From positions 1 through 13,792 of the forward strand of contig PAHC01000018.1 of the NCBI GenBank assembly GCA_002704755.1: a DNA stretch of 13,792 nucleotides. The letters run 5' to 3'. Each line of letters begins with the position of its first letter. The stretch's first letter is position 1. The notes below the pieces were generated by a model. It was not told the origin of the DNA. It did not search any database and worked only from the letters and a program-made list of their open reading frames with translations. This DNA is from Rhodobiaceae bacterium. Its GTDB lineage: Bacteria > Pseudomonadota > Alphaproteobacteria > Rhizobiales > TMED25. Shown here one piece after another: positions 6,565-13,768 of the stretch. The position numbers were made by a program, and so were the translations under genes.

Positions 6565-6640
6565 GTGGAGGCGCCGGGTACCGCCCCCGGGTCCGATAAG
6601 TTTATTTTGACGCCAATTTATTACCATAGCTCGAAAGCTC
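6563..6640 (-). ncRNA. ssrA: tmRNA acceptor piece (permuted two-piece ssrA)
   Basis: Leftward this segment ends CGCCTCCACCA (6573-6563): the 3' acceptor strand, an A discriminator and an encoded CCA. It pairs with the coding piece's GGGGGCG. The T arm precedes it: CCGGG (6590-6586), a 7-base loop GGCGGTA and CCCGG (6578-6574). The loop lacks the usual TTCRA form, apparently a feature of alphaproteobacterial tmRNAs as far as I recall. Further upstream GCTTTCG (6638-6632) can pair with CGAGAGC of the coding piece (6359-6353), one candidate for the helix holding the two RNAs together. In a permuted gene the acceptor piece is transcribed first, as seen here. The 5' end is estimated. Confidence 0.9.
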
Positions 6641-6641
6641 T

Positions 6642-6669
6642 ATTATAATAATGCTAATTAACATCTAAA
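6642..6669 (-). promoter_or_regulatory. Putative ssrA promoter
   Basis: Leftward, a perfect TATAAT (6647-6642) has TTTAGA (6669-6664) sixteen bases upstream, 4 of 6 matches to the -35 consensus. Transcription would begin close to 6635, near the estimated acceptor 5' end. Confidence 0.5.
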
Positions 6670-6676
6670 GAAAGTC

Positions 6677-6682
6677 TATAAT
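6677..6682 (+). promoter_or_regulatory. Putative thyA -10 element
   Basis: A perfect rightward TATAAT lies about 50 bases before the thyA start. No good -35 is visible at 16-18 bases spacing. It faces away from the ssrA promoter, so 6640-6732 would be a compact divergent control region. Confidence 0.4.
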
Positions 6683-6732
6683 AAAATTATTTCTCACTTC
6701 ATATAGCGCAATGAATCAGTCATAATTTACGG

Positions 6733-7527
6733 ATGATAGAATATTTAGAACTTTTGGACCATGTTTTACAAAACGGTGAGAGTAAAAACGATAGAACAGG
6801 TACCGGTACCTTATCAATATTTGGTTACCAGATGCGTTTTAATTTATCAAGAGGGTTCCCATTGGTAACAACGAAGAAGCTGCACATTAGGTCAATAGTC
6901 TATGAATTACTTTGGTTTTTATCTGGCGATACGAATATCAGATACTTAAATGATAATGGCGTATCGATCTGGAATGAATGGGCAGATGATAATGGAGATT
7001 TAGGTCCTGTCTATGGCAAGCAATGGCGTTCATGGTCTGCACCTAACAATGAAACTATTGATCAAATTTCAAATTTATTAATAAATATTAGAGAAAATCC
7101 AGACTCAAGGCGTCATATTATATCTGCATGGAATGTTGGCGATGTAGAAAATATGGCACTTCCTCCTTGTCATTGTTTATTTCAGTTTTATGTATCAAAT
7201 AATAAGCTGAGTTGCCACTTATACCAGAGGTCAGCAGATGTATTTCTGGGTGTGCCATTTAATATTGCATCTTATGCACTTTTAACACACATGATTGCAC
7301 ATGTATCCGATTTAAATGTTGGTGATTTTGTTCATACTTTTGGTGACGCACATATATATACAAACCATGTTGAGCAAGTGAAATTACAACTCCAAAGAAA
7401 ACCGATGAATTTACCAAAGATAGAGCTAAATAGTAGTGTAAATAATTTATTTGATTTCCAATATGAAGATATCAAAATAATTGATTATCAGTCTCATCCG
7501 CACATAAAAGCAAAAGTTGCCGTATAA
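6733..7527 (+). CDS. thyA: Thymidylate synthase
   Basis: ThyA converts dUMP and methylenetetrahydrofolate to dTMP and dihydrofolate in the cytoplasm. The protein is 264 aa, the same length as the E. coli enzyme. It carries the phosphate-binding NDRTGTGT loop (19-26), the catalytic cysteine at residue 146 within LPPCHCLFQFYV, the RSADVFLGVPFNIASYA segment and the nucleotide-binding GDFVHTFGDAHIYTNH. The C-terminus ends AKVAV, close to the usual terminal residues that close over the active site. No strong Shine-Dalgarno sequence is seen before the ATG. Its stop overlaps the folA start by one base, the classic thyA-folA pairing in which the next enzyme recycles the dihydrofolate produced. Confidence 0.98.
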   Translation: MIEYLELLDHVLQNGESKNDRTGTGTLSIFGYQMRFNLSRGFPLVTTKKLHIRSIVYELLWFLSGDTNIRYLNDNGVSIWNEWADDNGDLGPVYGKQWRSWSAPNNETIDQISNLLINIRENPDSRRHIISAWNVGDVENMALPPCHCLFQFYVSNNKLSCHLYQRSADVFLGVPFNIASYALLTHMIAHVSDLNVGDFVHTFGDAHIYTNHVEQVKLQLQRKPMNLPKIELNSSVNNLFDFQYEDIKIIDYQSHPHIKAKVAV

Positions 7528-8033
7528 TGTTAATTTCACTAATTGTTGCACACTCCGCAAATAGAGCTATTGGTATTAATGGTCAATTACCATGGCACAT
7601 ACCTGATGATCTTAAGTACTTCAAAGCAATAACTACTGGCAAACCTATAATCATGGGAAGAAAGACATTTGAGTCAATTGGCAAGCCGCTACCTGAAAGA
7701 TTAAATATAGTTATTACAACAAATGTTGATCTTACAATTGAGAACTGTTTGGTAGTAAATAATTTAGAAACTGCAATTTTAGAAGCACAAAATTTTTATA
7801 AAACTAAGGGAACCGAACAAAAAGAAATATTTATTATCGGTGGGGCTCAAATTTTTAAGCAATCGATGGAATTTGTAAACAGAATATATATAACAGAGAT
7901 CCATGCAGAATATGCAGGAGATGTGTTCTTTGAAGAATTGAGAAGTGACGATTGGGTTGAGGTCAGCAGAGATATACATAATTCTGAAAATGATATAATT
8001 CCATTTTCTTTTGTTTTATATGAAAAAAAATAG
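7527..8033 (+). CDS. folA: Dihydrofolate reductase
   Basis: This enzyme reduces dihydrofolate to tetrahydrofolate with NADPH, regenerating the cofactor used by ThyA. Family features are clear over 168 aa: ISLIVAHSANRAIGINGQLPWHIPDDLKYFK (Met-20-type loop plus the catalytic acid, Asp about residue 27), GKPIIMGRKTFESIG (NADPH binding), LPERLNIVIT and the FIIGGAQIF dinucleotide-binding segment. The ATG overlaps the thyA TAA by one base (TAATG), so translation is probably coupled. Nothing unusual is seen. Confidence 0.97.
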   Translation: MLISLIVAHSANRAIGINGQLPWHIPDDLKYFKAITTGKPIIMGRKTFESIGKPLPERLNIVITTNVDLTIENCLVVNNLETAILEAQNFYKTKGTEQKEIFIIGGAQIFKQSMEFVNRIYITEIHAEYAGDVFFEELRSDDWVEVSRDIHNSENDIIPFSFVLYEKK

Positions 8034-8095
8034 AAATATTTATTTAGATCTATTTTTGTTGAAAGACTTTAAATTAATTTACAGAGTTACTATCT

Positions 8096-8101
8096 TATAA
8101 T
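8096..8101 (+). promoter_or_regulatory. Putative -10 element upstream of hflK
   Basis: TATAAT lies 36 bases before the hflK ATG, in the 104-base gap after folA. No convincing -35 sits 16-18 bases upstream. TTGAAA at 8059-8064 is too far away to pair with it. A separate hflKC promoter is plausible but unproven. Confidence 0.35.
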
Positions 8102-8137
8102 AGGGTGACCTGTAATAATTCAAGAGGAAAACTATTA

Positions 8138-9238
8138 ATGTCATGGGACAACAACAATAATAACGGTCCATGGGGCAAAGGACCAAGCGGTGGTAATTTT
8201 GATAATAATGATTTAGATAAATTAATCACTAATTTAAAAAATAGCTTTGGTAGATTTTCGCCAAAATCACCAAATGGAAAAGTAAGTAAAAAGAACTGGG
8301 GATTAATCGTATTAATTGCTTTAGCAATTTGGGGTGCCACAGGTGTATATAGAGTGCAACCTGATGAGCAAGGTATAGTGCTCCGTTTTGGTGAATACAT
8401 TCGTTCAACTCCAGATGGTCTTCACTACCATCTTCCATTTCCAATTGAAGCAGTTATAAAGCCTAAAGTTACAAGAGAAAATCAAGTGGAAGTTGGTGTA
8501 AGGACATCAAGTCAGGCTGCGATTGGAAGAGGTACGGTTGGTAGAGATGTTCCTGAGGAAAGTCTAATGCTAACAGGCGATGAAAATATTGTTGATGTGG
8601 ACTTCTCAGTTCAATGGGTAATTAATGATGCAGCTGATTTTTTATTCAACATTGAAAATCAAGAGTCTACTGTTAAGGCAGTTGCAGAAAGTGCTATGAG
8701 AGAAATAGTTGGCGGCGCAGATCTTGAACAGATCCTCACACAAGGAAGAGAAAGAAATGAATCAGCAGTTCGAGACTTGATGCAGAAAACACTGGATGAG
8801 TATGGTGCAGGTATCTTGATAAGGCGGGTTCAACTTCAAAAAGTAGATCCACCTGCTGCGGTCATTGATGCATTCAGAGATGTTCAAGCTGCACGAGCTG
8901 ATCAGGAGAGATTGAGAAATGAAGCTGAAGCATATTCAAACAGGATCATTCCAGCCGCAAGAGGAGAGGCTGCTCAATTAGTAGAAGCTGCAGAAGCATA
9001 CAAAAATTCAGTTATTGCTGATGCGGAAGGTCAAGCTTCAAGATTTAACTCAATATATGAAGAATACAAGAAAGCACCTGAAGTTACAAGGGGTCGTATG
9101 TATTTAGAAACAATCGAGAGAGTTTATGGTGGAATGGATAAGATAATCATAGATCAAAGTGGTGAAAGTTCAAATGTTGTTCCATATTTACCTTTAGATC
9201 AATTGCAAAAGAAACAAGATAATGGAGCAAATCAATGA
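8138..9238 (+). CDS. hflK: HflK, SPFH-domain partner of FtsH
   Basis: HflK and HflC form a membrane complex around the FtsH protease and modulate degradation of membrane proteins. The 366-aa protein starts with the typical Asn/Gly/Pro-rich cytoplasmic tail (MSWDNNNNNGPWGKGPSGG), then one membrane helix (about 54-70), then the SPFH/band-7 domain opening with VQPDEQGIVLRFGEY. The helical C-terminal part is rich in Ala and Glu. I place the start at the ATG at 8138 because AGAGGA lies nine bases upstream and the tail then begins as in other HflK proteins. An in-frame GTG at 8105 is less likely. Its stop overlaps hflC by four bases (ATGA). Confidence 0.95.
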   Translation: MSWDNNNNNGPWGKGPSGGNFDNNDLDKLITNLKNSFGRFSPKSPNGKVSKKNWGLIVLIALAIWGATGVYRVQPDEQGIVLRFGEYIRSTPDGLHYHLPFPIEAVIKPKVTRENQVEVGVRTSSQAAIGRGTVGRDVPEESLMLTGDENIVDVDFSVQWVINDAADFLFNIENQESTVKAVAESAMREIVGGADLEQILTQGRERNESAVRDLMQKTLDEYGAGILIRRVQLQKVDPPAAVIDAFRDVQAARADQERLRNEAEAYSNRIIPAARGEAAQLVEAAEAYKNSVIADAEGQASRFNSIYEEYKKAPEVTRGRMYLETIERVYGGMDKIIIDQSGESSNVVPYLPLDQLQKKQDNGANQ

Positions 9239-10113
9239 TTAAGAAAATTGGAATAACGGGACTTATAATTTTAGTCATCGCTTCTGTTTTTGTATTTCTG
9301 AGTGCTGCATTTACAGTGCATCAAACGCAACAAGCATTAATACTCAGGTTTGGTGAAGCAATTAGAATCGTAACAGAACCAGGTTTACACTTCAAAATGC
9401 CAATTGCAGATGATGCAGTTTATATAGATAAGAGAATTTTGGACTTGGACTCTGAGTCACAAGAGGTAATTGCATCTGATCAAAAAAGATTGGTCGTTGA
9501 CGCATATTCTAGATACAAAATAACAGATGCATTAAAATATTATCAATCTGTACAGTCATCAGCTAGAGCAAATGCAAGACTCTCCCAAATTCTAAATTCT
9601 GCTGTTCGTAGGGTGTTAGGTGAATCCACATTTGAAGAAATTGTAAGAGATAAGCGTCCTGAGCTTATGAAGAGGATAACTGAGCAGGTGAATAATGAAG
9701 CTGCTGCTCTTGGAATGTCAATAGTTGATGTTCGTATCAGACGTGCTGATCTGCCAGAGGCAAACAGTCAAGCCGTTTATATGCGAATGCAAACAGCAAG
9801 AACAAAAGAGGCAAATGATATAAGGGCTAGAGGTCAAGAGCAAGCCAAGATTATCACATCAAGATCTGACAAAGAGGCGAAGATAATTATAGCAGAAGCA
9901 AATAAAATATCTGAAATTACTCGTGGTGAAGGTGATGCTGGAAGAAATAAAATCTATGCTGAATCTTACGGACAGGATCCAGAGTTTTTTAAATTTTATA
10001 GATCAATGGTCGCTTATGAAGAGAGTCTTAAATCTGGTGATACAAGATTGGTTATTTCACCTGATACTGACTTCTTTACCTATTTTAAAGACCCGCTTGG
10101 CTCGAATAAATAA
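9235..10113 (+). CDS. hflC: HflC, SPFH-domain partner of FtsH
   Basis: HflC is the second subunit of the HflKC complex. The 292-aa protein has one N-terminal membrane helix (about residues 5-26, GITGLIILVIASVFVFLSAA). The SPFH domain follows, starting VHQTQQALILRFGEAIR and including ITEPGLHF-like (VTEPGLHFKMP) and DKRILDLDSESQEV segments. The coiled-coil region contains RARGQEQAKIITSRSD. HflC is normally anchored in the inner membrane with its bulk in the periplasm. It overlaps hflK by four bases and its stop shares a base with the next ATG, so hflK-hflC-DUF2065 is one tightly coupled operon. Confidence 0.95.
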   Translation: MIKKIGITGLIILVIASVFVFLSAAFTVHQTQQALILRFGEAIRIVTEPGLHFKMPIADDAVYIDKRILDLDSESQEVIASDQKRLVVDAYSRYKITDALKYYQSVQSSARANARLSQILNSAVRRVLGESTFEEIVRDKRPELMKRITEQVNNEAAALGMSIVDVRIRRADLPEANSQAVYMRMQTARTKEANDIRARGQEQAKIITSRSDKEAKIIIAEANKISEITRGEGDAGRNKIYAESYGQDPEFFKFYRSMVAYEESLKSGDTRLVISPDTDFFTYFKDPLGSNK

Positions 10114-10292
10114 TGGAAATATTTGTTCTTGCACTTGCAATTTTCTTATTGTTTGAAGGTTCAATTTATGCATTTTTTCCTGAACAAACAAAAAAGATGC
10201 TATCAACGTTAATGTCAATGGACACTAATAATCTCAGAATATTTGGTTTGGTCATGGTCTCTGTGGGCGTGTTATTGATATGGATAGTATAA
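10113..10292 (+). CDS. DUF2065 (YjeT-like) small membrane protein
   Basis: This 59-aa protein starts MEIFVLALAIFLLFEGSIYA and ends RIFGLVMVSVGVLLIWIV. Two hydrophobic helices flank a short polar loop containing FPEQTKKMLSTLMSM. The E-G-x-x-Y-A-x-x-P motif and R-x-x-G-L...G-V-x-L-x-W ending are typical of the DUF2065 family, which recurs just after hflC in many proteobacteria. Its function is not established. Position suggests a link with the HflKC/FtsH membrane complex. The ATG overlaps the hflC stop by one base (TAATG). Confidence 0.9.
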   Translation: MEIFVLALAIFLLFEGSIYAFFPEQTKKMLSTLMSMDTNNLRIFGLVMVSVGVLLIWIV

Positions 10293-10302
10293 GAACATAA
10301 TT

Positions 10303-10335
10303 TTGACAAAATCTTTTAATATTTTTAGCTATAAA
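10303..10335 (+). promoter_or_regulatory. Possible degP promoter, spacing abnormal
   Basis: A perfect TTGACA (10303-10308) and TATAAA (10330-10335) lie in the 69-base gap before degP. They are 21 bases apart, too long for a standard housekeeping promoter. One of the boxes may be paired with a poorer partner. Confidence 0.3.
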
Positions 10336-10361
10336 ATATCTCTGAAAGGATTAATTATACA

Positions 10362-11798
10362 ATGTTTACCCGCAAGCAATCATTACTTTATATAATAATT
10401 TTCACTTTTTTATTAACTTTTCCAGTAGGTGCTAAAGCCTACCCAGATTTTTCGGAGATAGCTAGTAAGTATGCTGACTCGGTCGTAAATATTTCAACAA
10501 AGCAAACTGTCAACAATAATGAAATGTTTCAAGGGCTAGATCCTAATGAAATTCCTGATGTTTTTAAGGATTGGTATGAAAAAAATAAAGACTCACAGCA
10601 GCAGCAAGTGCCCAGTTCTTTGGGCTCAGGATTTGTAATAGATGGTGAAGGAATCATTTTAACAAATGCTCATGTAATACAAAATGCAGACGAAATAGAT
10701 GTAATATTTTCAAATGGAATTGTTTTACCAGCTGAGCTCTTAGGTAAAGATACTAAAACAGATTTAGCAGTGCTCAGAATTGATCCAGAGCCAGGGCAAG
10801 AATTGTTAGCTTTAGAATTTGGCGACTCAGATAGTATAAAAGTAGGGGAATGGGTTATGGCTATAGGGAACCCTTTTGGATTAGGTGGAACTGTCACAGC
10901 AGGTATTGTATCAGCCAAAAACAGAGATATAAGATCAGGTCCATATGATAACTTTATCCAAACAGATGCAGCAATCAATAGAGGTAATAGTGGTGGGCCA
11001 TTATTCAGTGCTGATGGTAAAGTTGTTGGCATAAACTCTGCAATTATATCTACTACAGGTGGGTCAGTTGGTATTGGATTCGCTATTCCTTCTAAGACAG
11101 CAATATCTGTCATAGATCAACTTATTGAATATGGAGAAACTAGACGCGGATGGTTAGGTGTTCGAATTCAAGAGGTATCAGATGATATCGCACAAAGCTT
11201 AGGATTAGATGAATCGAGTGGTGCCTTGGTTGTTGCAGTTGATGAAAGTGGTCCCGCAAAGCCAGCAGGCATTAAATCTGGTGATGTGATTCTTAATTTT
11301 GATAATCAACCTATTGACACTATGAGAGAATTACCCAGAATTGTTGCTGAAACAAAAATTGGGAAAAAAGTAAAAGTTGAAGTTTGGAGGAATAATAAGT
11401 CTATAACAAAGTATGTTGTCATTGATAGGCTTAATGAAGGTGACATAATTGCATCAATCGAAGATGACTCAGAAACAAATACAAACAGCTCAACAAGCTT
11501 AGATCTAGGATTCTCTTTAAGTACACTTTCAACTGATTTATCAAATAAATATAATTTGAATGATAAGCAAAAGGGACTAGTTGTAACAGAAATTGATACA
11601 CAATCAGATGCTTTTAGAAGGGGGCTTCGTGAAGGAGATCTTATAAATATTATAAATGAGCAAGACTTGTATAGTGTGGATCAACTTGTAAGAATCATAG
11701 AAAAATATCGTAGAGCTGATAGAGACCTAATGCTCATTAAAGCCATACGCGGTCAAAATATGATAAGAGTTTTTCCAATAAAAGTATCAAACGACTAA
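10362..11798 (+). CDS. degP: DegP/DegQ-type (Do family) periplasmic serine protease
   Basis: This is a periplasmic trypsin-like protease/chaperone that removes misfolded envelope proteins. The 478-aa precursor has a signal peptide (hydrophobic core about 8-22, likely cleavage after A-K-A at 26). The catalytic triad is complete: His104 in TNAHVI, Asp134 in KTDLAVL and Ser210 in GNSGGPL. Two PDZ domains follow. The first starts near RRGWLGVRIQEV and contains SGPAKPAGIKSGDVIL. The second is near the C-terminus (KGLVVTEIDTQSDAFRRGLREGDLI). A GAAAGGA sequence precedes the ATG by about 11 bases. It follows DUF2065 after 69 bases, the usual hflKC-degP arrangement. Whether it is DegP or DegQ cannot be decided from the sequence. 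Its stop overlaps the stop of serB. Confidence 0.96.
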   Translation: MFTRKQSLLYIIIFTFLLTFPVGAKAYPDFSEIASKYADSVVNISTKQTVNNNEMFQGLDPNEIPDVFKDWYEKNKDSQQQQVPSSLGSGFVIDGEGIILTNAHVIQNADEIDVIFSNGIVLPAELLGKDTKTDLAVLRIDPEPGQELLALEFGDSDSIKVGEWVMAIGNPFGLGGTVTAGIVSAKNRDIRSGPYDNFIQTDAAINRGNSGGPLFSADGKVVGINSAIISTTGGSVGIGFAIPSKTAISVIDQLIEYGETRRGWLGVRIQEVSDDIAQSLGLDESSGALVVAVDESGPAKPAGIKSGDVILNFDNQPIDTMRELPRIVAETKIGKKVKVEVWRNNKSITKYVVIDRLNEGDIIASIEDDSETNTNSSTSLDLGFSLSTLSTDLSNKYNLNDKQKGLVVTEIDTQSDAFRRGLREGDLINIINEQDLYSVDQLVRIIEKYRRADRDLMLIKAIRGQNMIRVFPIKVSND

Positions 11799-12673
11799 TA
11801 TATAATATCGGCCTCTTTTAGGCCGATAAAAAATAAGATGCTCGATAGATTTGTATTGTTAATCTGCGCGTTTGCTCTATTTTTTAATATATTTTTTCCA
11901 TAATATGAAACGCCAAGTGCTGAATTACCAATCATCTCAACATCGTTTGCACCATCACCAACAGAAACCACATCATGTCTATTAATATTCAACTTTTGAG
12001 TGATCTTTTCTAAGATGTATCTTTTTGCTTTACCATCTATGACTGGGGGTAAAATCTTTCCAGTGATTATGTTGTCTAGAATTTCAAGCTTATTTGCATA
12101 GTTCTCACTAAAGCCAAGTTTCTTTGATAATTTATCAGTAAAGTATGTAAAGCCACCTGATACAAGAACTGTATATATATCCCGCTTACAAAGATTTTTA
12201 AGAAGTATTTCGGCTCCATCATTGAGCTCAATATTTAAGTAAACTTTATCTAGCACATTAACATCCATACCCTTTAATAGACTTACTCTTTCAACAAATG
12301 CTTCTGTGAAACTTATCTCACCATTCATTGATTTTTCTGTAATTAGACTAACCTCTTCGCCCACACCAGCATAATTAGCCAATTCATCGATACATTCTTG
12401 TTTGATGATTGTTGAGTCCATATCAGATAGGAAAAGTTTTTTATTTCTATTCAGAGTTTCCTGAATTGCCCAATCAAACTTGTTTTGATCAAGGTATATG
12501 AATAAGTTTGGATCTATTTTTGCTGTTTTGTCTTCAAAGTGTAGGTCGCACGCCGACTCTCTTTTTAACCACGTATTTGTTGTCTTTGTGTTTATCAAGT
12601 CTTGAATTGCTTCAAAACTATTATTTGATATTATATTATTTTCATTAGATACAATGGTAAGTACTTTTTTCAT
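11795..12673 (-). CDS. serB: Phosphoserine phosphatase
   Basis: SerB performs the last step of serine biosynthesis, hydrolysing phosphoserine to serine. It is a HAD-superfamily enzyme. The nucleophile motif is LFLSDMDSTIIKQECIDELA (Asp84 nucleophile, Asp86 general acid). Motif II is LVSGGFTYF, the conserved lysine is in IDGKAKRYIL, and motif III is GDGANDVEMI. The N-terminal about 75 residues are a poorly conserved regulatory-type region as in longer SerB proteins. Total length is 292 aa. GGA lies five bases before the ATG. It runs convergently into degP with a 4-base overlap and diverges from miaA over 28 bases. Confidence 0.95.
   Translation of the reverse strand: MKKVLTIVSNENNIISNNSFEAIQDLINTKTTNTWLKRESACDLHFEDKTAKIDPNLFIYLDQNKFDWAIQETLNRNKKLFLSDMDSTIIKQECIDELANYAGVGEEVSLITEKSMNGEISFTEAFVERVSLLKGMDVNVLDKVYLNIELNDGAEILLKNLCKRDIYTVLVSGGFTYFTDKLSKKLGFSENYANKLEILDNIITGKILPPVIDGKAKRYILEKITQKLNINRHDVVSVGDGANDVEMIGNSALGVSYYGKNILKNRANAQINNTNLSSILFFIGLKEADIIY
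11807..11827. terminator. Perfect 7-bp hairpin at the degP/serB junction
   Basis: ATCGGCC (11807-11813) and GGCCGAT (11821-11827) enclose a 7-base loop. The stem starts 8 bases after the degP stop and lies inside the last codons of serB. It lacks a downstream T run on the degP strand. On the serB strand only a weak ATTATATATT follows. It probably shapes or protects the degP mRNA 3' end rather than acting as a classical terminator. Confidence 0.5.
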
Positions 12674-12701
12674 TTTTCCATTAATTAAGAGATCACGGTA
12701 G

Positions 12702-13598
12702 ATGTCAAATTATAACTCAATTCTTATATCAGGTCCAACAGCATCTGGTAAATCAAAATTAGCCATGGATATTGCAGCAAAAATTGGCGGAGTTGTTATC
12801 AATGCTGACTCTATGCAAATATATAATACAATTTCATTAATCACAGCAAGACCATCAAATAAGGATATGGACATGATTCCACATTTTCTGTATGGGTATA
12901 TTGATCCAAAAATTCGATATTCAGTCGGTGAATGGGTTGGCGATATTGAGCCTCTAATAAATTTTTTAAATAAAATTGATAAGACTCCTGTAATTGTAGG
13001 CGGAACAGGATTGTATTTCTCAGGTTTATTTGGCGAAATTTCTGAAATACCTCAGATTAGTGCTAAAACTAGATCAAAATGGGAGGATATAAAAAAGCAA
13101 AAAGGTACGGAGGCATTATTTCATAAACTCAAAGAGTTAGACCCAAAGTCTGCAGCCATAATCAATTCAACAGATACGACCAGAATTACTCGCGCATTAG
13201 AAGTTATTGATGGTACAGGTAAATCAATTAAAGACTGGCAAGCATTACCTGGCAAAACAATTATAAATAAATCTCTGTCAAAAATGATTTATCTATGCCC
13301 ACCAAGAGATGTTATTAATAACAACATAATAAAAAGAACCAAAGAAATTATAGGTAATAACCAACTTTATGAGGAAATAAATCTATTGAGTAGTCAAAAA
13401 ATATCAAACTCATACCCCGTTATGAAAGCAATTGGTGTAAAGGATACCATTGCTTATCTAGGCGGAGAAATTTCTATTGAAATACTTAATGACAGAATTA
13501 TTACAAATACAAAAAAATATGCAAAAAGACAACTGACATGGGCTAGAAGAAAAATGATAGATTGGGAATGGATTGATGAACCTAAATATTTTCTTTGA
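12702..13598 (+). CDS. miaA: tRNA dimethylallyltransferase
   Basis: MiaA transfers a dimethylallyl group to the N6 of adenosine 37 in tRNAs reading codons that start with U. The 298-aa protein shows the P-loop ISGPTASGKSKLA (Gly11-Ser18), the INADSMQIY catalytic-Asp/substrate segment, TARPS, HFLYGYIDP, the VGGTGLYFSGL motif and the C-terminal KRQLTWARRKM that contacts tRNA. Length is normal. The ATG at 12702 has only a weak AAGAG-type ribosome site. Its start is 28 bases from that of serB, so their promoters must overlap each other's coding regions or be very compact. In alphaproteobacteria serB-miaA-ilvB is a recurrent order. Confidence 0.96.
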   Translation: MSNYNSILISGPTASGKSKLAMDIAAKIGGVVINADSMQIYNTISLITARPSNKDMDMIPHFLYGYIDPKIRYSVGEWVGDIEPLINFLNKIDKTPVIVGGTGLYFSGLFGEISEIPQISAKTRSKWEDIKKQKGTEALFHKLKELDPKSAAIINSTDTTRITRALEVIDGTGKSIKDWQALPGKTIINKSLSKMIYLCPPRDVINNNIIKRTKEIIGNNQLYEEINLLSSQKISNSYPVMKAIGVKDTIAYLGGEISIEILNDRIITNTKKYAKRQLTWARRKMIDWEWIDEPKYFL

Positions 13599-13606
13599 GC
13601 AGAAAC

Positions 13607-13631
13607 AAAAAAATTGATTAATTTTTTTTTT
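13607..13631. terminator. A/T-only hairpin after miaA
   Basis: AAAAAAATT (13607-13615) and AATTTTTTT (13620-13628) can pair around GATT and are followed by three more T. It may end miaA transcripts, but a stem made only of A-U pairs is weak. Confidence 0.3.
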
Positions 13632-13643
13632 GTAATATATTAT
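13614..13643 (+). promoter_or_regulatory. Putative promoter of the branched-chain leader
   Basis: TTGATT (13614-13619) and TATTAT (13638-13643) are 18 bases apart and match the consensus at 4 and 5 of 6 positions. Transcription would start near 13650, just ahead of the leader-peptide ORF. Confidence 0.5.
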
Positions 13644-13665
13644 ATATGTTTAATTTGGAAAATTA

Positions 13666-13713
13666 ATGATTTACTTAAATAATAAACTGCTGGTCGTCTT
13701 ATGTATCACCTGA
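13666..13713 (+). CDS. Leu/Val/Ile-rich leader peptide (attenuator)
   Basis: This 15-codon ORF encodes MIYLNNKLLVVLCIT. GGA lies six bases before its ATG. Eight of its 15 residues are Leu, Val or Ile, six of them in the C-terminal run LLVVLCI just before the stop. The Leu-Leu-Val-Val codons are CTG CTG GTC GTC, G/C-ending choices in a window that prefers A/T-ending codons, as expected for control codons that sense charged tRNA. A hairpin overlaps its stop codon and an intrinsic terminator follows 36 bases after it. This is the layout of ilv/leu attenuators. The regulated gene would begin beyond the right edge. Acetolactate synthase (ilvB) is expected from gene order, an inference. Confidence 0.75.
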   Translation: MIYLNNKLLVVLCIT

Positions 13714-13741
13714 GTTCACTTTGGACTCATGATGGTGATAC
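13703..13741 (+). promoter_or_regulatory. Leader hairpin overlapping the leader-peptide stop
   Basis: GTATCACC (13703-13710) pairs perfectly with GGTGATAC (13734-13741). Inside, TGAGTTC pairs with GGACTCA (one G-U) around the loop ACTTT, leaving a 4-base TGAT bulge. The leader stop codon is within the 5' arm, so a ribosome finishing the leader would block this hairpin. No clear antiterminator pairing with the terminator stem could be found by eye. Confidence 0.75.
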
Positions 13742-13748
13742 TTTTACA

Positions 13749-13768
13749 GGGGCAAACGCCCCTTTTTT
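13749..13768 (+). terminator. Intrinsic terminator of the attenuator
   Basis: GGGGC, a 4-base loop AAAC and GCCCC are followed directly by six T, then ATTTTT. This is a textbook Rho-independent terminator, and no complete gene precedes it on this transcript except the leader peptide. Confidence 0.88.

Noticed and set aside
6395..6610. Rightward open frame across the ssrA intervening segment
   Set aside because: It is the complement of the leftward ORF and the acceptor RNA, with no ribosome site or family resemblance.
6541..6627. Upstream extension of the nested membrane ORF to an ATG at 6627 (78 aa)
   Set aside because: The extra residues are translated from the tmRNA acceptor piece, including its T arm and CCA. 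The internal ATG at 6540 has a proper ribosome site.
8105..8137. GTG start giving HflK 11 extra residues
   Set aside because: The ATG at 8138 has AGAGGA nine bases upstream and gives the normal HflK N-terminus.
10670..11113. Leftward 147-codon open frame inside degP
   Set aside because: It lies opposite the catalytic domain of a clear DegP and has no independent start signal or recognisable domain.
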